Notes: generated by a model from the sequence alone, not told the origin. A stretch of 64,000 bases of DNA from Metellina segmentata (GCA_947359465.1 OX375880.1:21466714-21530713); one strand, 5' to 3'; counted from the first letter of the stretch, positions 1 to 12,670 are shown. Numbers and translations are program-made.

Positions 1-304
1 ATGCCTACACAAACACACAAACACAAAATCGAGCATAGAACAGAAAGACGGACAGACAGACTTTCGCAACCAATTCCACTCACTAAATCAAGATAAGTAC
101 TCTCTGTATGCAAATTTCCATGAAAATATCTTAAACCGCGTGGACGTGTATAGGGCACAACATACAGACAGACAGACAGACAGACAGACACCAAACGAGA
201 AAAAGGCAGATTCGGCATCAGAAGGGTCCAAAACGGATAGAAAACTTGAAATGCGTCGAAAATATTGAATGTACAAACAAACACTCCATTCTTATTTATA
301 TAGA
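1..304 (-). mobile_element. Helitron fragment (5' end on minus strand)
   Basis: Read on the minus strand, the segment starts with TC at 303-304, just after a host A, followed by TATATAAATAAGAATG and then TTTGTTTGT. This resembles the 5' terminus of arthropod Helitrons. Further in are stretches such as the proline/threonine-free AT-rich spacer and a (CAGA)n run that commonly sit inside these elements. The satellite array begins immediately outside the terminus. The other end lies beyond the window. The family assignment rests on recall of typical Helitron ends. Confidence 0.5.
165..191. repeat. (CAGA)n microsatellite
   Basis: About six to seven perfect CAGA units lie inside the Helitron fragment. 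Confidence 0.9.
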
Positions 305-2060
305 TTTTTCCCCAAGACCTTTTTATCAGAGCAAAACAACGGCTTATTATATATAAATACCATATTTATATTTGTACACCATTCGATGTGTACGGACAAT
401 TTATTCTTAAACATTACTACAAACTTACGTTATATAATGTACTAGAAGATATTTTCGAAGAAAGTAACATCATTTTCGGCATAACACAAAAGATGGTATA
501 CAGATCCATCTGTTCAGAACTACGAATGAGAATTGTGCACTTTTTTATTTTGTAATCAGGATAGTGGCACGGTCTGTCAGAAATATTTTAATAATGTTTT
601 GCAATTTTGAGTGATTAAACTTCTGAATAAATGAAATTCAATATTTGTCCACAGAATTTCAGAAAATTCATGAATAATAATATCATAAAATGGAAAATTT
701 TGTTTCTCATCAATTATTTCGAATACCTTTTCTTATCAGTTCAAATGTTTTGCCTATAATAGATAGAAATCATAACTATCTGCACCCAACATGTGTGCAA
801 CACAATTCTCATTCTTAACTATTACTTCGGATTTTGATTTAAGATTTATGTATTAGAAATGGTTTTTCTTCCATAAAGAGTAACACAAACCATTTAGAAA
901 TATAACAAATGGATGTGACAAAAGATGGAAGACATATTCATCTTCATCCATTTTTACATAATTATTTCTGAATGTTATGCACATTATTTATATATTTTAC
1001 AATTTGGAGAATAGCATATATGATTTTTCAGAAATATTTCAAAACATTTTTTTTTTTTACAATTTTGAGAAACTTGTTCCTCTACTCTCAGTCGTAAGCT
1101 ATAATTCAAATTTGATGTTATGTTTATACAATAGGAGTTTTTTTTCATCAGAGTAGGAGTATAAATTAAAAATATAAGAAATAGATAGGTACGAAAGATA
1201 GAAATACAGATCCATGTGCACATTATTATTTCCGAGTACTCAAAGCCCGTTATTTCTTTCTACATATATTTTGCAATCAAAGTGGTAAAAAATAAGGTTT
1301 TTGTCAGAAATATTTCAATGTTTATTATAATTTTGTGTGAATTAAATTTAGAATATCTGATGTGCAATGTTTGTAAACATCACGAGAAAAATTAATTAGA
1401 AAAATATTGTGAAATGAAAAATACTCATTTTCTCATGAAATATTTCTAATACCTTTTTCTATCAATCGAAACTTTCTGTCCCTTTTAAAGATGTAAACCA
1501 TACTTCTGTCTACACTATACGATGCATATAGTCATTATCATACTTAAGTATCACTCCTATTACATAAACTTAACATTCAGAAATACATTGTAAAAATAAG
1601 AACATTGTAAAAATTAGAAGTATTTTTTTAAAAGAGAGTAACTATGCATTTAACAAAGATAAGACATGGATTTGAGACAAATGATGGAATACAGATAACT
1701 ACTTCTGAATGCTAAGCACTCTATTTTCCTTTTATATTTTACAATTAGGATGACGTTTAAAAATGATGTGTTAGACATATTTCAAAATAAGGTTTTCTGA
1801 AATTTTGAGTAGTTTAAATTTAGAATATATGACGTGGAATATTTCTAAACATCATAAGTGAAAATTGGATTAGAAAAATATAATGAAATGGAATAATATT
1901 GAACTTTGTTTCTCATGAAATATTTCTAATACCTTTTTTATCATCAGAAAATTTCCGTCCCTTTTATAGATATAGCCATACTTCTGCCTACACTATATAT
2001 GACGCGTACTAGTCATTTTCATTCTTAAAAATTATTACTAACTTTTATAATGTTGTAGAG

Positions 2061-2449
2061 TACAAAGTCCAAAATCCTCCGGACCTCGGCCATTCCGAAT
2101 TTTGGAGTATTTGTCATAAAAAAACCTTAATCTAACCCTCCCCCTTCCGCGTGAATTTAGCGTTTGCAATAGTAAAATAGCAGACATATAAATAGGAATA
2201 ATTTAAAAAAAAAGCAAAAACCTTTTTGATACAATGCATCAAATTTTATATACTTACATGCATTCTAATTTTTCTGTGTGGCATTTACTCTGAACATGTC
2301 CGTTATTTGCGCCGTTTTGTTAATTAGGTCCATGTTTAACTCTTTGTTCTTTAAAAATTCTCGTAAAGATGTAAAAAGTGAGACAAACAAAGAAACACCG
2401 GTCTGCAAAACGTCCGGAATTTGGACAATTCCGGATTTGGGACTTTGTA
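2061..2449. mobile_element. Tc1/mariner-type MITE inside the satellite array
   Basis: The inverted ends read TACAAAGTCC..AAATCC..CGGA at 2061 and the complement ..GGGACTTTGTA ending at 2449. If the outer TA is the duplicated target, the element is flanked by TA on both sides, as for Tc1/mariner. No transposase is present. Removing about 389 bp restores the ~445-bp monomer spacing, which supports these boundaries. Confidence 0.75.
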
Positions 2450-2829
2450 TTGTATTAGAAACTTTTTTAGAGTAACGTAGCATTTAAGAAATATAAGACA
2501 TGAATTTGAGACAAGATAGAATACAGATCTATCTATACATCACTATTTATGCGTACTGTGTACTTCTTTTATTTTACAATCAGGAAATTGACAAAGGTAT
2601 GGTCTGTAAGAAATATTTTAATGAACTTTTGCAGTGTTGAGCGATTAGACTTATGAATAAAGGACATGCAATATTTGTCCACATCATTACAGAAAACTGG
2701 TGATTAATACAAGTATCATAAAACGGAAAATATATTGTTAATTATGAATTATTTTTAAAAATACCCTTTATTACCAGTGCAAATTTTTTCCCTATCATAG
2801 ATAAAAATAATTCTATCTGTACAACATAT

Positions 2830-3084
2830 CGCACCCCGGCAAGAAAAGTGACACAACTCAAAATTGCAGAATTTGAGAAACATCAACTTAAAGGATACTA
2901 TAAAATTTATATAGAAATAGTATAAGCTCCTGTTAAATTTTGGGTAAGTATTTATGGTGGGAACTTATATTACTATTCTATAGAATGTAATAGAACACGC
3001 TGAGGCACCTCATACATATTTTTCAATGACATAAGCTCAAAATAGTTATTTTTTGACTTGTGTCACTTTTCTTGCCGGGGTGCG
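2830..3084. mobile_element. MITE with 27-bp perfect terminal inverted repeats
   Basis: A 27-nt sequence beginning CGCACCCCGGCAAGAAAAGT at 2830-2856 is repeated as its exact reverse complement at 3058-3084. The interior (about 200 bp) is AT-rich and non-coding. AT dinucleotides flank both ends. The element sits inside a satellite monomer, and its removal gives the normal period. The superfamily is not assigned. Confidence 0.85.
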
Positions 3085-4075
3085 ATGTGTGCGCCAACAT
3101 TATCATTACCTCTAATTTTGATGGGTGATAGATTTATGTATTTAAAGGGGTTTTTCTCCAAAAAGCGTAACACAAGCATTTAAAAAATACAACATATGGA
3201 TGTGAGACAAAAGATGGAAGACAGATCTATCGTTACATAATTATTTCTGAATACTATGCACACTGCTATTTATAAATTTTACAATTTGGAGAATGAAAAT
3301 ATGCTAAGTCAGAAATATTTCAATCCATTTTTTACAATTTTGATTGATTTAAATTTTGAATAAATGATTAGAAATCTTCATAATCATAATAATAATATTT
3401 TTCTTATTAAATCTTTCTAAGTGAAAAATATTAGGCTTTTCACATGAAATATTTCTAACGAATAACTTTTTCGTTGTGTAAATTAAGTTCATATATATAT
3501 ATATATATAAAGCGTATCTCTATCTGTAGAACAAATGCTTTGCATCTTTACCTTCATTTTCATTCTTAAGCTTAAATTCTAATTTTTATATATCTCTTTA
3601 TACAATAGGGGTTTTTTTAATCAGAGTAAGAACACTTTAAGAATATAAGAAATGGATAGGTAACACAAAGATAGGAATACAGATTAATATACAGAACTAA
3701 TAATGACAGATCCATCTGTACATTATTATTTATGAGTACCCACAGCACATTACTTATTTTTATGTTTTGTAATCAGGAGAAAGGTATGGTCTGTCAGAAA
3801 TATTTTAATGATTTTTTTGCAATTTTGAGTGATTAAATTTCTGAATAAATGAAATGCAATATTTGCCGCATCATTTCAGAAAATTGGTAAATAGTAAAAA
3901 TATCATAAAATGGAAAATTTTGTTTCTGATGAATTATTTCTAATTTCTTTCGCCTATCATGGATGCAGATAGTTATAATTTCTATCTAATGTGCGCCACC
4001 ATTCTCATTCTCAACCATTACTTTGGATTTTGTTGCTAGATTCATGTATTATAACTTTTTTTTCCATAAAGAGTA

Positions 4076-4370
4076 AAGGTGCAATTCTTGTAGCGCGTCT
4101 GACGCAATGCGTCTATTGCAGTACGGCTGGCCCATAGTTAGCGCTTCCGTAGCTAACGCATTGTGCGAAACAGTTCCATAATCGTCCCGACTTAAATACA
4201 TTACAGCACTTTCATTTTTTAACGGATTTTCATGTTCTATAGCTCATTTTAAAGAACAGTTTATTTTCTTTAATGTGATGTATTTCCTGTAAAAATCGGT
4301 TGAGGAATGATGTAATTGAGCCCCAATGTAGCAGTGCTCTGCGTCAGACGCGGTACAGGAATTGCACCTT
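4076..4370. mobile_element. MITE with ~30-bp imperfect TIRs
   Basis: The left end AAGGTGCAATTCTTGTAGCG matches the reverse complement of the right end, AAGGTGCAATTCCTGTACCG, and both continue CGTCTGACGCA. The neighbouring monomer at 870-900 shows the uninterrupted host sequence (AAGAGTAACACAAACC), so the insertion point is directly visible. No coding capacity is present. Confidence 0.85.
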
Positions 4371-5705
4371 CACACCATTCCATTTTAAAAGTATAACAAA
4401 TGGATGTAGATGGAAGAGACAGATTCCTCTTTATCCATTCTTACATAATTATTTCTGAATTATTTCACATTACTATTTATATATTCTACGAATTGGAGAA
4501 TGGCATATATGGTGTCAGAAATACTTCAATACATTTTTTTACAATTTTGAGTGACTTAAATTTTGAATAAATGGTTATTAATCTTCATAATAGAAAGTTT
4601 TAATAAGAAAAAATATTATTACGGAGAAAATACTTGGTTTTTGATGAAATATTTCTATAGAATAATTTCTTTTATTTGTGCAAATTAAGTTCATATAAAG
4701 ACAATACCTCTATCTCTAGAACAAATTATTTGCATATTTTCCTCCATTCTCATTCGTAAGCTTTAATTCTAATTTGTTGTAATGTTTATGCAATAGGAGT
4801 TTTTTTTTCAGAATAAGAGTATACTTTAAGAGTATAAGAAATGGATAGGTACAAAAGATAGAAATACTGATCCACGTGTTCATTATTTGCGAGTACCAAA
4901 AGCACATTTCTTTTTATAAGTTGCAATCAGGAGAAAGGCAGAAATAAAGTTTGCCAGAAATATTTCAATACATTGTTTTTATAATTTTGGGTGATTTAAA
5001 TTTATAATATATGATGAGCAATATTTGTAAACATCATAAGATAAAAATTAATTAGAAAATAGTGTGAAATGAAAAATACTCAGTCTATCAATGGAACATT
5101 TATGTCCCTTTTAAGGTATAAACCATATTCCTGCCTACACTACAATGAATACTATCATTCTCATTCTTAAGAATTACTCATAATACATTATAACATAAAA
5201 ATTATCAGTATTTTTTTCAAAGAGAGTAACTAAGCATTTAAGAAATATAAGACATGGATTTAAGACAAATGATGGAATACAGATCTATCTTTACATACTA
5301 GTTACTTCTGAACTATTTTATATATATGGCACTCTCTATTTCATCTTTATATTTTACAATTAGGATGATGTTTAAAAATGGTCTGTTAGAAATATTTCAT
5401 ACTATGCTTGTTTAAAATTTTGAGTGATTTAAATTTAGAAGATATGATGTTCAATTTTGTAAACATCATAGAGAAAATATTAGTTAAAAATATTGTGAAT
5501 TGGAAAATACTAGGTTTCTTATGAAATATTTCTAATACCTTTTTTATCCGTTGATACTTTTGTCTTATAAAGATATAGATAACATTTCTGCCTACACTAT
5601 TTGATGCAGATTATCATTCTCATTCTTAAGAATAACTTCTCATGTATAGATATAACATCTTAATAACTAAAAGGATTTTTTTTCAAAGAGAGAGAGTAAC
5701 ATACC

Positions 5706-6405
5706 AATAAATATATTCTGTGTATATGTTCATACAATTGGAAATGAAACATTTTTGTTGGTAGGATAGCATCATATAGTAGCATAAATATGCATTGATT
5801 TGAAACAATGAAATTCTATGTCATATGTTCTCTTAGTCATTTAATATAGAAAATGTATTATTACATATAATACTGCTCTATAGAGGAATTATGAGACTGT
5901 TAAAGTGTGGACATTTCAATACCTAGTTTTTTGATAAATTGGATTTTCAAAAATTGTTATGCAACTGGTACATAATAAAGCCTGCAGAAAATTTCTATTT
6001 GAAAAATTTTAAATGGAAAATATTTGGTTATTCTTGAAATTTTTAATTATTCACTTGTTGAAGTTGATAAAAAGTTTAATATTCGACTATTTCAATCTCT
6101 GCAACATGTCTGTCCCACCATTTGTATTTGTAAGCATCTTTTCATTTCTACTATATTATGTTAGAGACAGAAACCCCTTTATCTGCGAAATAGTTCACAA
6201 TAGCAAAGATAAAAATTATTGATTTAAAACTTAAATGGAAATATAAAGTTTACGTAGCACACTATTTCTTTATACTTCAGTTCATTCTTTGAATTGCACT
6301 TTTTAGAATATTGAAGTATTGTTTTTCCAAGAGTTTAAATCATCATTCTAATGTATAGGAATATTTTTGATTTACTATAAGTTTTCTTGGTAATAATTTT
6401 TTTTT
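5706..6405. other. AT-rich DNA, nothing recognised
   Basis: The satellite homology stops near 5705. The following 700 bp is AT-rich. A 69-codon ORF at 6013-6222 has no recognisable features and a composition expected by chance. Confidence 0.6.
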
Positions 6406-6407
6406 AT

Positions 6408-6607
6408 TGGCGGCCACATATAAACTTAATTATTGGCCACTACAAGATCGGAAGTGATGGCCACTTGTGGAGAAGCACCCAGTGGGAGGACCATCATAGC
6501 CCTTAACGAAGGACAGAACAATTTACAACCATGCCCTGACCCCGGATTCGAACCAGGAACCTTCCTATCCAGAGGCCAACACCTTTACCACTAGACCGGT
6601 TGGTCGA
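6408..6607 (-). mobile_element. tRNA-derived SINE, family A head with a different body
   Basis: On the minus strand the head reads GACCAACCGGTCTAGTGGTA, with a box-B-like GGTTCGAATCC in CCTGGTTCGAATCCGGGGTC. This is an RNA polymerase III internal promoter arrangement (A box then B box). The body beyond the head differs from the other copies in this window, so this is a separate subfamily or a chimera. Confidence 0.7.
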
Positions 6608-6609
6608 CT

Positions 6610-7320
6610 CTTTGTCATAAGTATATTAATTCAGAAATATTTCTTTCTCGCCACTGGTAATTTAATTTAAAGCAGTTTATCCATGATTGAACTCTGCATC
6701 CATATTTAAGTTTTCAGGCATACGACATTGTAGTGCAAAAATGTTTTTTACAGGGTCGATTTCAGTTCTTTATAAATTATTTCAGATAATATTCTTGGAA
6801 TATTACATTTATACCATATGATGGAGATTAAATAAAACTATACCTACAAAATCCAATGGTTTAACTAAAAAGAGGATTATTAAATAAAAATTCAAACAAA
6901 GGTTGAGAAATTTACAGTGAAATTTGAAAGCTTGTGCTTCAAAGTCAACAATTCCAAACTACATCATTCAGCATAGTTTTAAACTCTTAATTCATAAAAA
7001 TCAATAGCATTCAAGAATGATAGTGTAGACCTATGTAAAGTGTACAGGACACACAAAGTTTTATTTTTCACGGAAGCATTGAACATATATTATAGTTTAG
7101 TTTTACTTCCCAAGTTGGAGTCACCTTAGAAATGAGTACTCAACAAGTAAGTGTTTTTCAAAGGAGATAGACACACAAGATGACCATGGATGCTTTATCA
7201 ATTTTCTTCATTCAGATTTGAAACCAAATTGATTTAACCCTCAGAGTTTTTCCCCATGCATGATTCCAACTTGCACCCTTCAGCATTACCTGCATGGCTT
7301 CTAACCGATTTTGAACTTCT
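6610..7320. other. AT-rich DNA, nothing recognised
   Basis: No ORF, splice-bounded exon or repeat unit was recognised in this stretch. Confidence 0.5.
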
Positions 7321-7324
7321 TGAC

Positions 7325-7950
7325 CAAAAGAATCTTTTGGAGAATCAGCAACAAAACCAAGGGATTCTATTATGAAGAAATTAGCAATCGAGTCCTTCTA
7401 AAGGATTACAGTCTAAGGAAATTATCGATAAAATCATCCTAAATGATTCCATTCCAAGATAAGGACTACTATACTAGTCTTTCCTTAGGATTCTACTCCA
7501 AGGAAAGGACCAGTAGTATCTTTTTAAAATATGTTTTCAAGGTAAATGCCAATAGAATCTTTCCAAATGACTCCATTAGAAGCAAAGGATCAATAGAATT
7601 TTTCCATGAGAGTCTATCATAACAAAAGGAGCAATAAAATCTTTCCAAACGATTCTAACTTATGGAAAGAATAGATAGAATCTGTGCAAATATAAGAAAA
7701 AAGGAACAATAGAATCTTTCCCAAGAATTATGTTACTACGAAAGTAGATTCTCATCCAGGAAAAGGACCAATGATTTTCAAAATTATTTACTCCTAAGAA
7801 ACAAACAATAGAATCTTTATCTGTGTCCTTTCCCTAGTTTATAATCCTTAAAATTATTAATAGAATATTTTCTAATCGAAGGGAATGGACCAATAGAATC
7901 TTTCCAAAGGAAAGGAAACCACAAATTGCTTCAAAAGATTAAGATTTTTT
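7325..7950. repeat. Degenerate ~45-bp minisatellite
   Basis: A unit of the form AAAGGACCAATAGAATCTTT followed by CCAAAGGATTCTATTCCAAG recurs about 12-14 times with heavy divergence and variable spacing. The same motif appears on the opposite strand in an intron of the + strand RasGEF gene (about 21730-22040 and 22560-22930), so it is a dispersed family. Confidence 0.7.
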
Positions 7951-8339
7951 TAAGAGGTAGAAAAACTGATTATTTCTAGTAAAGGACTCAAAATTTGAAA
8001 ACATAGTTTGGAACCGAAGTATCCCAAAATTAATCCAAGCAGCAAATCATCCACGAGTGAATAACAAAATGGAAATACGTATGTTAGATGTCTCAACGAC
8101 TGTTATTGTATCTAAAATTTCTTGATGCTTTTAAGGACGAATTTAAAAAAACATGGTGTAAAACTCCTACAAGACAAACAAAAAAAACTAGAAAAATGAT
8201 TTTGAATAATTTGGATTAGACAATTTTATTGCCAGCATTACTTATATATATGAGTAACATAATTATATATAATGCTCAGAGGCATTTTTCTGTCAAACTA
8301 AATAGATGATGGAAATGTTTCTGCGGTGTACATTTCCTG

Positions 8340-8560
8340 TACGTATTTCTGACGTATAATCAGTTGGCTTCCTTTACGAATAGGATTTCAGCACTTCCCC
8401 AATAAAAATTAAAAAGTAATTCCGTATTGAAAATTAAACGGTAAACAGCCAAGATGGCGTTACTACATTTAAAGGTAACCCCGATAGGCATCAGACGAGA
8501 ACATTCGGACAGCAGAACTAATATTTTCGCAGATCGTCTGATTTTTGTTAGCACTGAAAA
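8340..8560. repeat. Dispersed repeat, relative at 20790-21065
   Basis: The two segments share an ordered set of words, including TTTCAGCACTT, a GAATTCC/AATTCCG region, AAAGGTAACCCCGATAGGCAT versus AATGTAAACCTGATAGGTAT, and CATTCGGA.AGCAGAA. The type is unknown and no coding is evident. The copy at 20790 is intronic. Confidence 0.5.
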
Positions 8561-8694
8561 TCCCTATGATCAGTAACCTAAAGCAGATCATTTCAAGAGG
8601 TCCCTGCTATAAAGAAATACTTGCAAAGATGAAAATGGTACCGGTTCAATTCTTGTCTGAGTATAATTCTCTATTTAGTGTGCATAAAAGCCAT

Positions 8695-8790
8695 CTTAGT
8701 CAATGTTCATTTACTTGACGCTGTTTGGCGTAGCTTTGGCCTTGCGCCATAAAACCTGACCCAACCATCCAAAATATGGTTGCAGAATTT
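8695..8790 (+). repeat. Short dispersed repeat (SINE-like tail, family C)
   Basis: A GACGCTGTTTGGCGTAGCTT..GGCCTTGCGCCATAAAA block recurs in diverged form at about 13005-13060 (minus), 28160-28200, 30183-30245 and 43250-43335. At 43 kb it follows a tRNA-like head, so it is probably the 3' part of a SINE. Confidence 0.5.
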
Positions 8791-8799
8791 GTCACCTCA

Positions 8800-10330
8800 A
8801 AGCTTACTTGAAGAGTAGTTTCAGTTGCCTAAGTGTTATGCAATATTTTTGAAGGAATTCTCAAACACAATTAAAACGTAGTAATAAGGATGAAAGTGTA
8901 TGATAATAAAAGACTTATATTTCAGAAAAACCATTTAATTTCGACATTAATCTTTGATTCTCCAATAATTTCTATTCCAAAATAAAGAAAATTAATATAC
9001 AGTACCAAAAACCTAAAACTACTTTTTTTATCTATCAAAAAATATGCACATTTAACTTGATTTGAATACATGGAGTTGAATTTTTAGAGCAAGAAAATTT
9101 TCAATATACGAGCGCTCACAGATCTATTCAACAATAGTTGGTAATTTAAACGTATTTTGGGAGACCAGCAGCCTGAAAAGGAAACAAAGTGTACCCGTTA
9201 GCGCATATTCTTAATGTTAAAAAAACGTTGCATGGAACAAAATTTTAGCAGTCAATAGTTAACTCTTTTTGTTAAAGAAAGTTTATTTTAAGAACGCTGT
9301 TAAAAACGAACGTCTCGTTGAAGCGATCAGAATTTTTACTTTTGTCAAGACTTTAATTCCATTGCATTGTGCCAAGTCAAAAAACGTTTCCATCAATGCT
9401 GAAGTAGAATGTATGAATTCATACATGAACAAGAATGTATGCTATAAGTCAAAAAATGAAGGGCGGAACAATTTTCGTTGACCTTAAGATGAATTTAAAA
9501 AAATAAGTCGCCTAAACTAGAAAAATCAGAGTTTGCGACGAATTTGCCAAAAACAGGGGCTTATAGTAAATTACAAAATAGAAAAAAAAAGAGGCTTTAG
9601 TCTCCTGTGGCAGTCCTGTGAAATTAAAAATAAACCTTATCTGTTAGCAAAATAATGGATTTGCGTGAAATTCAATTTTACCTATGTAAAAATATGCTTC
9701 GGAAAAACTTTCAACACCACTTTCCAGCTATCAAAAAGCTTGTCTAATATTTCCAGCTATTAAAACGACCGTAACGTGCATTCCTGTCGTGTTGAATATA
9801 ATTTAATCTATTAGCACATGAGATGTAACATCAAGTGGAAGTTTTAAAACAATGTTTTGATAACTTCCTCCAAATGAATGAAAAAAGCATAGCACTGGAA
9901 CAAATACACCAGAATTTAAATTAAAAAATAAGGAACTTACAACACCAAAACCAAAACAAGTATTAATAAGCTTAAGATAATATGCGAACTAATTATTTTA
10001 TACTTTTGTGGTTCACAGTGGAGAGCCAAATGAGTACCAGGCCATTCTTGTAAGAGTGAAATAAACGAGCCAATTTCGAGAAAATACCTCACTTTTAAAA
10101 GAGGCTTTAAATCCGAAATTAGTACTTCAAATATTCACATACACAACAAATTTGGAAGCATGGGTCCGAAAATGAAAGATTTCTTTCGATGTCAGAAAAG
10201 GTATAACTTACACTTGGAATAGTGGGAAAATGTAACGTACAATGTCGAATGAAGGCCAAGTCCACTGTTCATAATAGTTCTCAAGCAACAAAAGACACAG
10301 CGTCATGTCAGTTAAACTGAAGAGATACGT
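8800..10330. other. AT-rich DNA, nothing recognised
   Basis: The longest ORF is 70 codons (9269-9481), with no recognisable motif. No repeats shared with other parts of the window were seen. Confidence 0.5.
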
Positions 10331-11125
10331 TGGTAGGTATTTTATTAACGTCGCACTGGAGCAACATGGTGGGCCATTGGCCCCGGTCCGGGATCAACCC
10401 CCTAAGGGTAAGATCCCGAAGACAACACCTCGTAATTTTGAAACACGGTCAGATGACGAGGTCAACATAGGAGTTAGCACCCCTCTCCAAACTTTCACAC
10501 CACGTCAAAGCGATACCACGACAGATTAAATGTTCACAATCCCTCAATGTGCAGGACGGTCTTTGGTTGGATTATAAATCGCAACACTCCACTTGCTCTT
10601 CCAGCATATGAACGTGAAGAGGAATATTCATAGGAGTTGCATGAGAAATATTCATTATACTCTAGGATAGGTACGCATTTTAATGTAGTACTGGAGCAAC
10701 ACACCTAGCTATTGACGACGGTCCTGGATTAATCGCAAAGGGAAAGAAATTTTGAAACACGGTCAGATGACGAGGTCAACATAGGAGTTAGCACCCCTCT
10801 CCAAACTTTCACACCACGTCAAAGCGATACCACGACAGATTAAATGTTCACAATCCCTCAATGTGCAGGACGGTCTTTGGTTGGATTATAAATCGCAACA
10901 CTCCACTTGCTCTTCCAGCATATGAACGTGAAGAGGAATATTCATAGGAGTTGCATGAGAAATATTCATTATACTCTAGGATAGGTAGGTATTTTAATGT
11001 AGTACTGGAGCAACACACCTGGCTATTGACGACGGTCCTGGATTAATCGCAAAGGGAAAGAAATTTTGAACCAAGGTCAGATGACGAGGTCAACATCCGA
11101 TCTCCAAACTTTTATACCCAAAGAA
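10331..11125 (-). mobile_element. Tandem SINE cluster (family B), 314-bp period
   Basis: The block from AAACACGGTCAGATGACGAG recurs at 10441 and 10755, and a partial third copy begins at 11069, so the period is exactly 314 bp. The first two units differ at only a few positions. Each unit is a minus-strand SINE: a tail TAGGTA..TTTTAATGTAGTACTGG, a body with AAACTTTCACACCACG, and a head region with CTTTGGTTGGATTATAAATC in place of the family A tRNA head. The upstream unit (10331-10440) carries a different, more family A-like tail. Confidence 0.75.
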
Positions 11126-12545
11126 TAATACATGTTAAATTGAGTTTTGAAGACAACGAAAGTATAAGTCTAACACAAATTATAAGGAAATTCCAATTTA
11201 CTTTCAGGGTCAAGTATCTAGAGGAAAAAAAATCCCAAATAAAGCAAATCAAAGAGATTTCTCATAGATAATTGTCAGATTTCTATTCACTACGAGGCTT
11301 ACATAAACTAGCTTAGAGAATTCTGAATCTCAATGAAATTGGCAGATGAATCTAAACTGACTATCCAAAAAACGAGAGCAGACACATGTCTGATGGAAAT
11401 CCAGTACTGAAGATCAACTGAAAACTGTTAACTACACATTTTATTCCTAGAAGACTTGTATTATCAACTTGACATGACGATAGTAGAAGATGGTTACCAT
11501 CATTCATACTAGCATAAGAAAAGGTGATGGTAAAATAAGGTCTAAGGTAGTATGGATTGGTGTTAGAAATTGACATTGGATCGACTGTAAAATGGTTAAA
11601 TTTCTGTATTTAAATATTACGGGGAAATTTTAAAAGAAAATGTACAAAAATAAGAATGCTGCCAAATTTTATCAGAATAACGATCCGACGCTTGTCCTTA
11701 TATGTGAATTATCAGAACTGATATCAAAGACATCAAAGTTCAGATTTCAATCCTATTAAGAACATTTGGATACTTAATTAACGTCGTACTAGCGCAAGGG
11801 TCTTCAACCTTCCACAGCCTTTGGAACCTTTCGAGTCAACTTTTAGACTACGGCCGGTACAGCAGTTGTGTCTTGATCGTGCGAAGAAAGAATTTAGACA
11901 AAGACCATACAGCAGTTGTACCTTGAAAGTTATAAGAATAGCTCAAGTTATATCTACAGGCATAGTCAAAAGGTTAATATTCTTCAAGGAACCTTAAATT
12001 TAGATAACAATTTAAGACAGTGTTTTTCAAACTTGCGGTATCTACTCAAGTTTTACCTAGGCACATGCTTTTACATATCCGCAAAGACCGTGGGGTAGAA
12101 AAAAAATGTAGTCCCAGATCATTCTTTGAGAAACACCGGTTTAGAAAGTGAAAAAATACAGAATAAAACTTCATTTCTCTGTTCCGTAAACGCGGAGGAA
12201 CCCTTCGAAACACAGGTTAATAAACCCTGTACTAGAGTAACAGTATATGGTGGCGGTCCGTGAGAATATTTGAGATTGTTAGCAATATAAAATTAACAAA
12301 TCTTTGAAAATGGGAAAAATAAGACCAAAAAAAATATTTTAATTTATTCTGGAATTAACTAGTTTACTTGTTATGAGAAATGTAAAATAAAATGGGGTCA
12401 ATTACTGTAGTTGGTCAGAGACTAATTTATCCCAGAAACAAATTCAGCAATTTTTACCTTCGTAGTTAGTTAATAAACAGTAAATAATCCTACTGTTTAT
12501 GCAAGAAAAGTTAACACTAGTTTAGCCATTGATATCGTAAAATTA
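11126..12545. other. AT-rich intergenic DNA
   Basis: A short SINE tail remnant is visible near 11772-11800 (TTAATTAACGTCGTACTAG), followed directly by GGGTCTTCAACCTTCC, which looks like a hAT-type terminal repeat. Nothing else is recognised and no coding is evident. Confidence 0.4.
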
Positions 12546-12547
12546 TT

Positions 12548-12670
12548 TCATCTAACCATGGTTCAAAATTTCGTGATGTCTTCGAATCTTCCCCTTGGGG
12601 AATGTTCCCGGACCGTCGCTAACAGCCCCTTGTGTTGCTACAGTACCTTGTTAATTAAAGTATCTACATA
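12548..12670 (+). mobile_element. SINE 3' fragment
   Basis: The segment contains the diverged family A/B body and tail in + orientation: CTAACCATGGTTCAAAATTT, CCCGGACCGTCGCTAACAGC, TTGTGTTGCTACAGTACCTT, then TTAATTAAAGTATCTACATAC. It is 5' truncated. Confidence 0.65.

Larger units (their letters stand above)
300..5705. repeat. Complex satellite array, about ten ~445-bp monomers
   Basis: A motif of the form TTTT(A/G)(C/T)AAT(C/T)(A/T)GG recurs at about 552, 998, 1268, 1737, 2571, 3276, 3765, 4485, 4920 and 5354. Each copy is followed by a region like AGAAATATTT, then AATTTTGAGTGATT, then ATATCATAAAATGG, and is preceded by a GAGTAAC..ATTTAAGAAATATAA block. Raw spacings are 446, 271, 469, 834, 705, 489, 720, 435 and 434 bp. 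After subtracting three inserted MITEs the long spacings become about 445, 450 and 425. Monomers fall into four sequence types that recur in the order D-A-B-C-D-A-D'-A-B-C, a higher-order repeat with one shortened and one chimeric unit. No coding potential is apparent. Short ORFs here are chance. Confidence 0.85.

Noticed and set aside
300..5705. CRISPR-like or gene cluster interpretation of the repeated units
   Set aside because: Repeats are ~445 bp, diverged and without spacers. The context is eukaryotic.
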